From Deltaproteobacteria bacterium (lineage in GTDB: Bacteria; Desulfobacterota; Binatia; Binatales; Binataceae), in contig PLDK01000045.1 of assembly GCA_003135135.1 (NCBI GenBank), positions 44,968 to 78,948 on the forward strand: a stretch of 33,981 nucleotides of DNA, read 5' to 3'. Both the position numbers and the translations under genes were made by a program. Each line of letters opens with the position of its first letter. The stretch's first letter is position 1. Under the pieces are notes generated by a model that worked only from the letters and a program-made list of their open reading frames with translations, ran no database searches and was not told where the DNA came from. Shown here in pieces: positions 1 through 7,983 of the stretch.

Positions 1-16
1 CCGCCAACGGCGGGCG

Positions 17-48
17 GCCTTAACACTGGGTGCAGGGCTCAGCCCTGC
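17..48. repeat. 32-bp repeat with palindromic core, copy 1
   Basis: This stretch matches 1182-1213 with two mismatches in 32. It ends in a 17-base palindrome, GCAGGGCTCAGCCCTGC, that can fold as a hairpin. The two copies lie on either side of hemB in the same orientation. The second copy holds the stop codon of the convergent cobA-hemD gene. It is probably a dispersed intergenic hairpin element or a bidirectional terminator. Confidence 0.7.
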
Positions 49-79
49 TCACCCCTGCCAAACCCTGCGCGCATCACTA

Positions 80-85
80 TATAAT
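80..85 (+). promoter_or_regulatory. -10 box of the hemB promoter
   Basis: A perfect TATAAT lies 17 bases before the hemB start codon. No convincing -35 box is found at 16-18 bases. A start site near position 92 would give a leader of about 10 bases that still includes the GGGGA ribosome binding site. Confidence 0.45.
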
Positions 86-102
86 CCACCCGGGGAACAA
101 CT

Positions 103-1077
103 ATGGCATTTCCAATCAATCGCCCGCGGCGGCTGCGACGCACTGAAACAATTCGACGGATGGTTCGCGAGACGCGGTTGTCGACTGACGACCTCATTTT
201 GCCGATGTTCGTGTGCCCCGGACGCGGCGTGAAGAAGGCGGTCGAAGCGATGCCCGGCGTCGCGCAAATGTCGGTCGACAACATCGTCGCGGAGGCGCGC
301 GAGACGTGGGCCGCCGGCGTGCCCGCGGTCATCCTGTTTGGAATCCCTGAGCGCAAGGATCCGCAAGGCAGCGAGGCCTGGAACGACAACGGCGAGGTGC
401 AGCGCGCGATACGCGAGATCAAGGAACGCGTGCCCGGGATGGCGGTGATTACCGATGTGTGCATGTGCGAGTACACCGACCACGGGCATTGCGGCGCGCT
501 CGCCGGTAACGACGTCGATAACGACGCGACGCTCGAGCTGCTGGCGCGCTCGGCGCTGTCGCACGCGCGCGCGGGCGCGGATATCGTCGCGCCATCCGAC
601 ATGATGGATGGACGGGTCGGCGCGATTCGCGCCGCGCTCGACAGCAACGGATTCAGTCAGGTCGCGATCATGGCGTACTCGGCCAAGTTCGCGTCCGCGT
701 TTTACGGCCCGTTTCGCGAGGCGGCGGAGTCGGCGCCGAAATTCGGCGATCGGCGCTCGTACCAGATGGACCCGCCCAACGGCGACGAGGCGATGCGCGA
801 GGTCGCGCTCGATTTGGAGGAGGGCGCGGATATCGTGATGGTCAAGCCGGCGCTGCCGTACCTCGATCTAATCTGGCGCGTGAAGAATGAATTCAACGCG
901 CCGGTCGCGGCGTACAACGTTTCGGGTGAGTACTCGATGATCCGCGCGGCGGGCATCAACGGATGGATCGACGAGGAGCGCGCCACGCTCGAAGTGCTGA
1001 CTGCAATCAAGCGGGCCGGCGCCGATTTGATCCTGACCTACTTCGCCAAAGACGTCGCCCGCAAACTCCGCGCCTGA
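103..1077 (+). CDS. hemB: Porphobilinogen synthase (delta-aminolevulinate dehydratase)
   Basis: This cytosolic enzyme condenses two 5-aminolevulinate molecules into porphobilinogen, the second common step of tetrapyrrole synthesis. The 324-residue length is normal for the family. The cysteine-rich metal site [14 protein letters not shown] points to a zinc-type enzyme. The two active-site lysines fall in [13 protein letters not shown] and in [10 protein letters not shown], the Schiff-base lysine. The ATG at 103 is preceded by GGGGA at a good spacing. The gene has its own -10 box and points towards the minus-strand heme operon, so it is transcribed separately from hemA and hemC although it works in the same pathway. 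Both flanks carry a 32-bp palindromic repeat. Confidence 0.97.
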   Translation: MAFPINRPRRLRRTETIRRMVRETRLSTDDLILPMFVCPGRGVKKAVEAMPGVAQMSVDNIVAEARETWAAGVPAVILFGIPERKDPQGSEAWNDNGEVQRAIREIKERVPGMAVITDVCMCEYTDHGHCGALAGNDVDNDATLELLARSALSHARAGADIVAPSDMMDGRVGAIRAALDSNGFSQVAIMAYSAKFASAFYGPFREAAESAPKFGDRRSYQMDPPNGDEAMREVALDLEEGADIVMVKPALPYLDLIWRVKNEFNAPVAAYNVSGEYSMIRAAGINGWIDEERATLEVLTAIKRAGADLILTYFAKDVARKLRA

Positions 1078-1181
1078 GCACGGCTGACCAGTATTAAGAA
1101 AGGAAAACACGGCGCGCTCGCGGCAATGGCCGCGCCTCTCCCCCTTACCCCCTTCTAACAGGGACGAAGTCCCGCATCTTT

Positions 1182-1213
1182 GCCTTAATACCGGGTGCAG
1201 GGCTCAGCCCTGC
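1182..1213. repeat. 32-bp repeat with palindromic core, copy 2
   Basis: Second copy of the element at 17-48. Its GCAGGGCTCAGCCCTGC core spans 1197-1213. The TCA at 1204-1206 is the stop codon of the minus-strand cobA-hemD gene, so the element supplies the last codons of that gene. It sits in the convergent space between hemB and cobA-hemD and may end transcription from both sides. A smaller GGGAC-GAA-GTCCC hairpin lies just before it, near 1160-1173. Confidence 0.65.
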
Positions 1214-2775
1214 CGCGGCGCGAAATACTCGGCAATCGCCTCGGTCAGAGCCGCAATCGTGTATTTGTCTGGCCTGACGACCACCTCGAATCCCCGCTGG
1301 GTCGCAGTCGATGCCGTGATCGGGCCGATCGCCGCGGCTTTGAGGAGGCTCGCCGGCGCGCCGATCAGGTCGCAGAAATTTGTGACCGTACTGGAACTGG
1401 TGAACGTCACGAGATCGATCGACTCCGACGCGATCAGCTCGCGCATCCGCTCGATTTGCGCGCCCTTGGGCTTGATGGTGCGATAGGCGGCCGCGACTTC
1501 GACTTCTTTGGCGCCTTTTTGACGCAAAAGTTCGGGCAACGCCTCGCGCGCAACTTCGGCCCGCGGAATCAGGAAGCGCTTGCCGCGAATCCGCTTGATT
1601 CCAATCGCGGGAATAATCTGCTCCGCGCGATACTCGTCGGGAACCGCCGCGGCGCGTAGCGCATAATCGGCGAGCCGCGCCGCGGTTGCCGGTCCGATCG
1701 CCGCAATCGACGCACGCCCGAGCTCGCGAATATCGCGGCCGCGCGACTTCAGCCGTTCGACAAAACTCTCGACTCCCATCGCACTCGTGAAGATTATCCA
1801 GTCGAAGGAATCGCGCGCCGATGAAGACAGCCGCGCGATCGCCCGGTCCAGCGCCGCGTAGCTCCTGGGCGCCACGGTTTCGATCGTCGGAAACTCCACC
1901 ACCTCCGCGCCCAGCCGCCGCAGTGCCGTGGCGAACTGCGACGCAGTCTCACGCGATCGGGTCACCACCACGGTGCGGCCGAACAGCGGCGTGCGCTCGA
2001 CCCACTTGAGATTCGCGCGCAGGCCCGCGCATTGTCCGACCACGATTACAGCCGGCGCGCCGATTCCGGCACGCGCGGATTCGTCCGCGAGCGTGGCGAG
2101 CGTCGCGCTGACGGTCTTCTGCGCGGCGGTCGTCGCCCATTGGACCGCAGCCGCCGGAGTTTCCGCCGCAAGTCCGGCCGCGCGGATTCGATCCAGCGTC
2201 GCGCGCATCCGCGCCGTCGCCATCAGAATAACGATCGTGCCGCCGCTCCGGGCCGCCGCGGCCAGTTCGTCCCACGGAACCGTCGTGTGCGCGCCTTTGC
2301 TCTCGTCCTCATGGCCGGTGACGAACGCGACGAACGAACCGTGCTCGCGATGCGTCAGCGGAATACCGGCGAAGGCCGGCCCCGCAATCGCGGACGTGAC
2401 CCCCGGGATCACCTCGAACCGCACGTTGGCGCGCGCCAGCGCCTCGGCCTCCTCGCCGCCGCGTCCAAAAATAAATGGATCGCCGCCCTTGAGCCGGATC
2501 ACGACGCGTCCTTTGCGCGCGCGCTCGATCAGCATCGCGTTCAATTCGGATTGCTCGATACTTTTTCCCGCGCCGCCTTTTTTGCCGGCGTAAATCAACT
2601 CGGCTTTGGGCGGCGCGAGCCGGATCAGTTCCGGACTCACCAGGTGGTCGTAAATCACGACGTCGGCGCGGCTCAAAGCGTCAGCGCCGCGAATCGTGAT
2701 CAGATCGAAGGCGCCGGGACCCGCGCCGACCAGGAAAACTTTGCCCCGATTCTGATGCTTGGCGCGTGCGCTCAT
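1204..2775 (-). CDS. cobA-hemD: Fused uroporphyrinogen-III C-methyltransferase / uroporphyrinogen-III synthase
   Basis: This is a two-domain enzyme of 523 residues. The N-terminal 250 or so residues are an SAM-dependent uroporphyrinogen-III methyltransferase: the start GKVFLVGAGPGAFDLITIRG, the DVVIYDHLVSPEL segment and the late VIVVGQCAGLR segment are typical. From about residue 262 (LFGRTVVVTRSRETASQFA) to the end it is uroporphyrinogen-III synthase, which closes hydroxymethylbilane into the asymmetric macrocycle. The fusion lets one protein make uroporphyrinogen III and send it on to precorrin-2. Such fusions are known in Desulfobacterota and clostridia. The start codon abuts the hemC stop, so it is co-transcribed as the last gene of the operon. 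The final residues come from a dispersed repeat. Confidence 0.95.
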   Translation of the reverse strand: MSARAKHQNRGKVFLVGAGPGAFDLITIRGADALSRADVVIYDHLVSPELIRLAPPKAELIYAGKKGGAGKSIEQSELNAMLIERARKGRVVIRLKGGDPFIFGRGGEEAEALARANVRFEVIPGVTSAIAGPAFAGIPLTHREHGSFVAFVTGHEDESKGAHTTVPWDELAAAARSGGTIVILMATARMRATLDRIRAAGLAAETPAAAVQWATTAAQKTVSATLATLADESARAGIGAPAVIVVGQCAGLRANLKWVERTPLFGRTVVVTRSRETASQFATALRRLGAEVVEFPTIETVAPRSYAALDRAIARLSSSARDSFDWIIFTSAMGVESFVERLKSRGRDIRELGRASIAAIGPATAARLADYALRAAAVPDEYRAEQIIPAIGIKRIRGKRFLIPRAEVAREALPELLRQKGAKEVEVAAAYRTIKPKGAQIERMRELIASESIDLVTFTSSSTVTNFCDLIGAPASLLKAAAIGPITASTATQRGFEVVVRPDKYTIAALTEAIAEYFAPRQG

Positions 2776-3771
2776 TCAAGACCGAAGAATCGCGGCAGCG
2801 TCCCGCGCGAGCATTTTTCCCGCGAGCCGCTTGCCGGAATTTTCGGCCGCCGACGGCGCAAGGCCGGGCGCGAGCGGCTCTTCCATCGACTCCGACAGCT
2901 CGCGCGCACCGTCGGGACTGAACAGGATCGCCGCGAGCGCGAGCGTGTCGCCCACGATACTTGCCCGTACGCCGACCGGCGTCGTGCATGACGCATCGAT
3001 CGCGGCCAGGAACGATCGTTCGGCCGCGGTTTCGTAGAAAGCGCGCGGGTCGTTGATCCCACTGAGCGCGCGATCGAGTTCATTTGAAACGCGGTCGTCG
3101 CGGCCGGCCAGCATTTCGATGGCAAGCGCGCCCTGCCCTCCGGCCGGGATGAAATCGCGGCCGTCGAGCTCGACGAACTTCACCTCGCGCAACCACCCCA
3201 GCCGCTTCACCCCAGCCATCGCGATTATGATCGCGTCGAAGCTGCCGTCGGCGACGCGCTTCAAACGCGTATCGACGTTGCCGCGCAACGGCAGAACCTC
3301 AAGCCCCCGATTCATCCTGAGCGCCTGGAAATGCCGGCGCGACGACGAGGTGCCAAGCCGCGCGCCCGCCGGCAGCGCCAACAATGCCGAGCCGTCGCGC
3401 GTCACCAGGATATCGGCGGTATTTTCGCGCGCGGGCACCGCAGCCAGGCGAAACTGCGCCGGCAGGACTGCGGGAAGATCTTTCATCGAATGGACGGCGG
3501 CATCGATCCTGCGATCGGCGAGCGCCTGCTCGAGTTCCTTGATAAAGAGTCCCTTGCCGCCCACTTGCGCGAGCGACGCCGACGTCAGCTTGTCGCCGCT
3601 GGTGCGTATCTCGACGATTTCAATTTCGGGATCGACATCGGAAATCTGCGCCGCGACCCGCGCCCGCATCATCGACGCCTGGACCAGCGCCAGTTGGCTG
3701 GGCCGCGAACCGATTCTGATCTTGAGCTTGGGCTTGAGCGACATAGGGGGTTCAGCGCGCCGCGCGGTCAC
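2776..3771 (-). CDS. hemC: Hydroxymethylbilane synthase (porphobilinogen deaminase)
   Basis: The enzyme polymerises four porphobilinogens into hydroxymethylbilane in the cytosol. The N-terminus KIRIGSRPSQLALVQA, the central LGTSSSRRHFQALRMNRGL and the RGNVDTRLKR segment are family hallmarks. The cysteine that would carry the dipyrromethane cofactor is in DASCTTPVGV near residue 260, where many homologues have GGCQVP. The length of 331 residues is slightly long because of an N-terminal extension (MTARRAEPPMSLKPKLK). The M at residue 10, position 3744, is another possible start. The longer start overlaps hemA by four bases (ATGA), which suggests translational coupling. It lies between hemA and cobA-hemD, in pathway order. 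Confidence 0.96.
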   Translation of the reverse strand: MTARRAEPPMSLKPKLKIRIGSRPSQLALVQASMMRARVAAQISDVDPEIEIVEIRTSGDKLTSASLAQVGGKGLFIKELEQALADRRIDAAVHSMKDLPAVLPAQFRLAAVPARENTADILVTRDGSALLALPAGARLGTSSSRRHFQALRMNRGLEVLPLRGNVDTRLKRVADGSFDAIIIAMAGVKRLGWLREVKFVELDGRDFIPAGGQGALAIEMLAGRDDRVSNELDRALSGINDPRAFYETAAERSFLAAIDASCTTPVGVRASIVGDTLALAAILFSPDGARELSESMEEPLAPGLAPSAAENSGKRLAGKMLARDAAAILRS

Positions 3772-5102
3772 TCAATGCCCGTGTCGTCATCGTCGTCCGC
3801 GTCGTCGAGATCGTGGACGTGCGCGTCCAATTCAGCACCCAGCAGGCGACGAGCGACCTCGGCGGCAAACGCCGCATCGAGCGTTTTGTTGTCGCGATGT
3901 TTGAGGCCGGACAGAATGCGATGAAGTAGTTTGTTGGTCAGTCCATGAGTAAGCAATTCGACTCGGTCGCGCACCGCGGGTTCGAGTTGCGCCAGCCAGC
4001 CGCGATGCCGTCCCATCTCGACGTCGCGCAGCCGTTCGACACTGTAGCGGATGTCCTTGATAGTTGGGGTCAGGTCGAGACCCGCGAGCCATCTGAGGAA
4101 CGATTCGAGTTCGAGCTCGACGATCTGTTCGGCCTTTCCCGCTTCGCGTTCGCGATCGCCCAGCGATCGTTTAACCAGCGCGCCGAGATCGTCGATGTCA
4201 TACAAATAGACGTTTTGCAGGGCGTTGAGCCGCTCGTCGAAATTGCGCGGCACGCCCATGTCGATCAGAAACATCGGCCGGTAGCGGCGCTCGCGAATCA
4301 CGGACTCGAATTCCTCGGGGCCCAGCACCGGTTTGGTGGATGCGAACGAACCGATAAGCACGTCCACCATCTTGAGGTACGGCTTGTAGTTGTCGTACGG
4401 CACCGCGGTGCCGCCAAGTTCGCGCGCGAGCGCGACTGCGTGATCGAACGTGCGCGACGTGATCAGCAGCGACTCGATTCCGAGCGCGTTCAACTGGCGG
4501 GCGGTCAACTCCGCCATCTTGCCCGCACCCATCAGCATCACGGTCTTGTCTTTCAACGTGTCGAAAATCTGGCCCGCAAGCGCGACTGCCACGGAACTGA
4601 CGGAGACCGCTCCATGACCGATAAGCGTGCCCTTGCGCACGTGTTTGGCGACGCTGAACGCCTTGTGGAAGGCGCGATGCAGAATCGGGCCGACGGTGCC
4701 CGCCTCGGCCGCCTGCGCGTAGGCAGTCTTGAGCTGGCCCAATATCTGCGGTTCGCCAACGACCATCGAATCGAGACTCGCACCGACGCGGAACAGATGA
4801 CGGGCGGCATCGCGCCCGGCGGAACTATAAATCACATCGGCGAACGCGGTATGCGCGACCTTTCGATCCGCGGCCAGAAACGTGAGCGTCTCATCGGCCG
4901 CGCGCACCGTATCGGAGGCAACGCCCACCACCTCGACCCGATTGCAGGTCGAAATCAGCGCCGCTTCCAGGACCGCGGGCGACGAATCCCGCAGCCGGCC
5001 CAGCGCAGCAGCGATCTCGTCTTCGGCAAACGCCAGGCGTTCACGCAACCCAACGGCAGCGCTGCGATGGTTTATGCCAACGATAAATAAAGTCTGATCC
5101 AT
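3768..5102 (-). CDS. hemA: Glutamyl-tRNA reductase
   Basis: The NADPH-dependent enzyme turns glutamyl-tRNA(Glu) into glutamate-1-semialdehyde, the first committed step of the C5 pathway. The N-terminal FIVGINHRSAAVGLRERLAF and the catalytic cysteine in ALISTCNRVEVVG are clear. The NADPH fold follows with VMLMGAGKMAELTARQL, and the C-terminal half is the helical dimerisation domain. The 444-residue length fits, although the last 12 residues or so form an acidic Asp-rich tail (DDADDDDDTGIE). The start codon lies two bases past the stop of the CcsA/HemX-like gene and the 3' end overlaps hemC. No glutamate-semialdehyde aminotransferase (hemL) is in the window, so it must be encoded elsewhere. Confidence 0.96.
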   Translation of the reverse strand: MDQTLFIVGINHRSAAVGLRERLAFAEDEIAAALGRLRDSSPAVLEAALISTCNRVEVVGVASDTVRAADETLTFLAADRKVAHTAFADVIYSSAGRDAARHLFRVGASLDSMVVGEPQILGQLKTAYAQAAEAGTVGPILHRAFHKAFSVAKHVRKGTLIGHGAVSVSSVAVALAGQIFDTLKDKTVMLMGAGKMAELTARQLNALGIESLLITSRTFDHAVALARELGGTAVPYDNYKPYLKMVDVLIGSFASTKPVLGPEEFESVIRERRYRPMFLIDMGVPRNFDERLNALQNVYLYDIDDLGALVKRSLGDREREAGKAEQIVELELESFLRWLAGLDLTPTIKDIRYSVERLRDVEMGRHRGWLAQLEPAVRDRVELLTHGLTNKLLHRILSGLKHRDNKTLDAAFAAEVARRLLGAELDAHVHDLDDADDDDDTGIE

Positions 5103-5104
5103 TC

Positions 5105-5938
5105 TCAGCCGAAACTGCCGCCGTGTTTGCCCGGGAAAATCAGGTTAACGCCCACGATCGAACCGACCAACAAGCTGAACACCACTAAAGTGAGCGCCGC
5201 AGCGCGCCGCCCGCGCCATCCTATCGTAAGGCGGGATTCGAGCAGACCCGCGTAGAGCACCCAAATCGCCAGCGACCAGGATTCAATGGGCTCCCATGAC
5301 CAGAAATGCCCCCACCTCGCGTCGGCCCAAATCGCGCCGCTCACGATCGCCAGGCTGAGCATTACGAAGCCCCATCCCAGCAGGCGATAGTTGATTCGGT
5401 CGAGCTTTTCCAGACTCGGGCCGCCTTCGTTGGCCGGACCGATCGCGCGTTTGGACTTGAGGCGCGACTCGTAGGCCAGGTAGGCGATACTCACGCTCGC
5501 CGCCAGCACGAACATCGAGTAGCCCAGGATGGCGAGGGTGACGTGAATCGGCAGCCATACGCTGCGCAGGGTAGCCGGCAAAACCACGCGCCCACTGCTC
5601 ATCGTGAGCGAAGCGGCTCCCAGAGCCAGAGTCACCGCCGGCGCCACGAATGCGCCGATCACCGCCAGTCTCAAGCGCACGATCATCACCAGCCCCGCCA
5701 GCGCGGTAAGCCACGCAAGAAACGACAGCGCCTGCGCAAAATTGGCCACCGGGATATTGCCGGCCTGCAGACCGCGCGCCGCCAAATCGCAAGCGTGACA
5801 GACCACGCCCGCGCCAAGTATCGCAACTGCGTAGCCGGTCGCTTGCGTACGGCCCGACAAACGATCGAACACAAACAACGCGGCAGAGAGCGCGTAACAA
5901 GCAAGCGCGGGCAATAGCCATAGCGTGTCCATCGGCAT
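5105..5938 (-). CDS. CcsA/HemX-type cytochrome c assembly membrane protein
   Basis: This is an integral membrane protein of 277 residues from the chosen start, with about eight hydrophobic helices. It carries the tryptophan-rich heme-handling segment WGHFWSWEPIESW near the C-terminus. The usual family form is WG-x-YW-x-WDPKE-x-W, so Asp is Glu here and KET is IES. Relatives either deliver heme for cytochrome c maturation (CcsA/ResC) or, as HemX, modulate HemA levels. Its place between siroheme synthase and hemA fits both. The open frame runs up to 6031, but that would overlap the upstream gene by 88 bases. The ATG at 5938, right after that gene's stop, is preferred. A second ATG at 5932 is possible. 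Confidence 0.85.
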   Translation of the reverse strand: MPMDTLWLLPALACYALSAALFVFDRLSGRTQATGYAVAILGAGVVCHACDLAARGLQAGNIPVANFAQALSFLAWLTALAGLVMIVRLRLAVIGAFVAPAVTLALGAASLTMSSGRVVLPATLRSVWLPIHVTLAILGYSMFVLAASVSIAYLAYESRLKSKRAIGPANEGGPSLEKLDRINYRLLGWGFVMLSLAIVSGAIWADARWGHFWSWEPIESWSLAIWVLYAGLLESRLTIGWRGRRAAALTLVVFSLLVGSIVGVNLIFPGKHGGSFG

Positions 5939-5943
5939 GCGAT

Positions 5944-6645
5944 TCACTCCGGAACTTCCGTTGCGCGCGTGAGGTCGAGCGCGGCCGAGTCGATTCCGAG
6001 CCGGGCCAGACCAACACCGGCACCCAAGCAAGTAGCGAGTATCCGCTCGATCGCGGCCAGGTCGCCGATGGCAATCGCCTCGGGCAGCGCGGAGTTGGCG
6101 AGATCCTTCAGCCGGCGCATGCGATCGGCGGGATCGATTTCATCGGCGTGCAACCGCCGGCGAGCGGCGCGCAGCACTTCGAGCGTGACCGCGTACTCGG
6201 TCCCGAACTGTTGCTCGAGTGCGCTTTTCAGCCGGGACGCAAAGGCGGGCGACGCACCCGCGGTCGAGATTGCGATTTGGAGCGCGCCGCGCTTGACAAC
6301 CGCGGGCGCGATGAACGTGCACAACTCGGGGACGTCGACGACGTTTATCGGGATTCCGAGCGCGCGCGCCTCGGCGGCAAGCTCGTGATGGAGTTTCGGA
6401 TCGTCGGTCGCCGCATGGACCAGCACGCATCCGCGCATATCGCCGCGCGCATAATCACGAGCGATGTGAGTCACGAGCCCTCGCGCAACGATTGCCTCCA
6501 ATGACGGCGACAGGCGCGGACTCACGACCGTCACGCGAGCGCCGGCCTCCAACAGCGACTCGACCTTGCCGGCAGCGACCTCGCCGCCACCGACTACGGC
6601 ACATTCGCGGCCGGTCACGTCGAAAAATATCGCAAGGTATCCCAT
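5944..6645 (-). CDS. Precorrin-2 dehydrogenase / sirohydrochlorin ferrochelatase (Met8p/CysG N-terminal type)
   Basis: The protein should oxidise precorrin-2 with NAD+ and insert iron to give siroheme, the cofactor of sulfite and nitrite reductases. The start GYLAIFFDVTGRECAVVGGGEVAAGK is the NAD-binding fold with its GGGxVAxxK loop. It is followed by VTVVSPRLSPSLE, AATDDPKLHHELA and the STAGASPAFASRLK segment typical of the ferrochelatase part. Its 233 residues match the free-standing enzyme; the methyltransferase of classical CysG is supplied by the cobA-hemD fusion in the same operon. It is the first gene of the operon. The promoter must lie in the 33 bases shared with the divergent DUF192 gene or overlap that gene. 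Confidence 0.93.
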   Translation of the reverse strand: MGYLAIFFDVTGRECAVVGGGEVAAGKVESLLEAGARVTVVSPRLSPSLEAIVARGLVTHIARDYARGDMRGCVLVHAATDDPKLHHELAAEARALGIPINVVDVPELCTFIAPAVVKRGALQIAISTAGASPAFASRLKSALEQQFGTEYAVTLEVLRAARRRLHADEIDPADRMRRLKDLANSALPEAIAIGDLAAIERILATCLGAGVGLARLGIDSAALDLTRATEVPE

Positions 6646-6678
6646 GAAACTTACGCGAGTTTATTACATGATGACGAA

Positions 6679-7098
6679 ATGAGACAGCCCCAACCACCCG
6701 ATGGGCCGCCGACGTCGACGCGGCAATCTCCGCTCCGAGCGATCAATCGATCCCGCGGGACCGTGCTCTGCGCGCGGCTCGAGAATGCCGGCGGTCGCAG
6801 CGGTCAGAGCCGCGGGCTGCTGGGTCGCGACGGCCTCGAGCCCGGAACGGGGATGCTGTTCGATAACGGGCGATTCACGCCGTTCATGTGGATGCACATG
6901 TTCTTCATGCGTTTCGCGATCGATATCGTTTTCCTGGGGCGCGGCAACACGGTCATCAAGATCAATCGGCGCCTGAGGCCGTGGCACGTCTCCTCGATCG
7001 TAATTGGAGCACGAAAGGCACTCGAACTTCCGGCTGGCGCGGCGGACGAGAGTTCGACGCAGGTGGGCGATCAGATTGCGTTCGAACCTGTCAACTAA
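6679..7098 (+). CDS. DUF192 family protein
   Basis: A small protein of 139 residues. The GLLGRDGLEPGTGMLFDNG and PFMWMHMFFMRFAIDIVFLG segments are the DUF192 signature (usually GLM-x-R-x-x-L, GMLF and FWMKNT-x-x-PLDIIF). The molecular role of the family is unsettled. Many members are secreted, but this one has no signal peptide and starts with a 30-residue Pro/Arg-rich stretch. No good ribosome binding site precedes the ATG at 6679, so the true start may lie a little downstream. It diverges from the siroheme/heme operon across only 33 bases, so the two units must share or overlap promoter DNA. Confidence 0.75.
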   Translation: MRQPQPPDGPPTSTRQSPLRAINRSRGTVLCARLENAGGRSGQSRGLLGRDGLEPGTGMLFDNGRFTPFMWMHMFFMRFAIDIVFLGRGNTVIKINRRLRPWHVSSIVIGARKALELPAGAADESSTQVGDQIAFEPVN

Positions 7099-7590
7099 AG
7101 CCACAGAGCTGTCTTTGGCGTCCCCTGTAAAGCCGCCGAGTTGTCCCAATTCGGGTTGACATACATACTATTTGGTGATTAGAGTCGAAATTGACCACTA
7201 TTCATTGATTTTTATTGCTTAGATAATTTATGCCTAGCTGGAGCCTCTCCGACCGTTTTAAGTTTCTAATGACACGCCTTTTAGGCCTTAATTTGTTGCG
7301 GCTTCGCAACCGATAGTTGCACCACTGCGCGTATTAGCCTACGGTAGTCCCGCTTAAAACAAGAAAGTCGAAGAGATTGCTGAATAGATCAAGATGGCAC
7401 GAGAGATGCTCCCTTTAAGTCTCGCTCTGGCGCCAGCAAAAGTTGTCGCAATCGAAGATTTTCTTCCAATGGGAGAAGAAATCGAAGCAGGCTGGTGCCC
7501 TTGGACAGCGGCGCGAGGTTGAACGGGCTCGGATTAATTAATGGGGACAATGCCAATTTCGGCAAAAAAAAGGACAGGAGGACACGGAAA
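7099..7590 (+). other. AT-richer gene-free leader region upstream of the Flp pilin
   Basis: About 490 bases without a convincing gene, clearly richer in A and T than the flanking genes. It holds a TTGACA at 7156-7161 without a good -10 box at the right distance. It also holds a small GTTGCG-GCTT-CGCAAC hairpin at 7295-7310, a sigma54-like element at 7395-7410 and the ribosome binding site of the pilin gene near 7574-7583. The distance from the sigma54-like element to the pilin start leaves a possible leader of about 170 bases. I recognise no riboswitch in it. Confidence 0.5.
7395..7410 (+). promoter_or_regulatory. Sigma54-like (-24/-12) promoter for the pilin locus
   Basis: TGGCACGAGAGATGCT has GG and GC exactly ten bases apart. 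It matches the RpoN consensus TGGCAC-N5-TTGC except for A in place of the first T of the -12 element. It lies about 185 bases upstream of the Flp prepilin start and points towards it. RpoN control is well known for type IVa pilins. Here it is an inference from the motif alone. Confidence 0.45.
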
Positions 7591-7761
7591 ATGGATATGA
7601 TCAGGAAACTGTATGTGAAGGGCGATGAGTTCGCGCGCGGTCAGACGATGACGGAATACGCGTTGATCCTCGCCGCGGTCGCGGTGGTGGTGTTCCTCGG
7701 CTACCAGACGATGGGTACGACCATAGGGAACTTGCTGACCAACGTGGACACCAAGCTGTAG
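7591..7761 (+). CDS. flp: Flp/Tad prepilin
   Basis: A 56-residue Flp-family prepilin, the likely main subunit of the pilus built by the cpa/tad genes downstream. After a short polar leader (MDMIRKLYVKGDEFARG) comes the type IVb processing site G|QTMTEY, with glutamate at +5 and tyrosine at +6 of the mature protein. A hydrophobic helix (ALILAAVAVVVFLGY) and a short polar tail follow. The mature pilin would have about 39 residues. The ATG at 7591 has a strong GGACAGGAGGA ribosome binding site. The frame is open upstream to 7495, but without such support. A hairpin follows the gene, and two damaged copies of it lie before cpaB. Confidence 0.92.
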   Translation: MDMIRKLYVKGDEFARGQTMTEYALILAAVAVVVFLGYQTMGTTIGNLLTNVDTKL

Positions 7762-7782
7762 GCCAGAAAAAGTTGAAATCCC

Positions 7783-7812
7783 GGGGTGGCGGACTAACCC
7801 ATCCGCCACCCC
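7783..7812 (+). terminator. Stable hairpin after the pilin gene (possible attenuator)
   Basis: GGGGTGGCGGA at 7783-7793 and TCCGCCACCCC at 7802-7812 form a perfect 11-bp stem with an 8-base loop, 21 bases after the pilin stop. An A-rich stretch follows instead of a T-tract, so it is not a classical intrinsic terminator. It may protect the 3' end of a short, abundant pilin mRNA and reduce read-through into cpaB. Confidence 0.55.
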
Positions 7813-7832
7813 ACTTAAAAATAATCAGGCAG

Positions 7833-7957
7833 CTGATAGTGGCGGTGGTCGTTTTCGTGAGCTACCAGTCGTTTTCGTGAGCTACCAGACGACGGGGACG
7901 ACAATCGGTTTGCTGTTCGGGTTGGTTGACTCAAACATCCAGCTGTCGATGGCCTGA
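7833..7957 (+). pseudogene. Decayed Flp prepilin copy 1 (5'-truncated, 20-bp duplication)
   Basis: If one unit of a 20-bp tandem duplication (7849-7868 and 7869-7888) is removed, this region reads LIVAVVVFVSYQTTGTTIG and on to a stop at 7955. That parallels the intact pilin from LILAAVAVVVFLGYQTMGTTIG to its end. The duplication shifts the frame and brings a TGA at 7878-7880. The leader, the processing site and the ribosome binding site are gone. It is clearly homologous to the neighbouring flp gene and is not translatable as a pilin. Confidence 0.8.
7849..7888 (+). repeat. Perfect 20-bp tandem duplication inside pilin relic
   Basis: TCGTTTTCGTGAGCTACCAG occurs twice in direct succession. 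Because 20 is not a multiple of three, it breaks the reading frame of the pilin copy. The units are identical, so the event may be recent; an assembly artefact is also possible. Confidence 0.9.
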
Positions 7958-7983
7958 CGGTCGTCAGGAGCCGTGGTCTCCTG

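Noticed and set aside
39-647. Long minus-strand open frame opposite hemB
   Set aside because: It is a shadow of the high-GC hemB gene, with low-complexity composition and no family motif.
1928-2991. Plus-strand open frames of 221 and 319 residues across cobA-hemD and hemC
   Set aside because: They are antisense to well-recognised genes and their Arg/Ala/Ser-rich translations match no fold.
3945-5090. Plus-strand 381-residue open frame
   Set aside because: It is fully antisense to hemA, whose motifs are clear.
7156-7184. TTGACA as a sigma70 promoter for the pilin
   Set aside because: No acceptable -10 box lies 16-18 bases downstream, and the pilin gene is more than 400 bases away.
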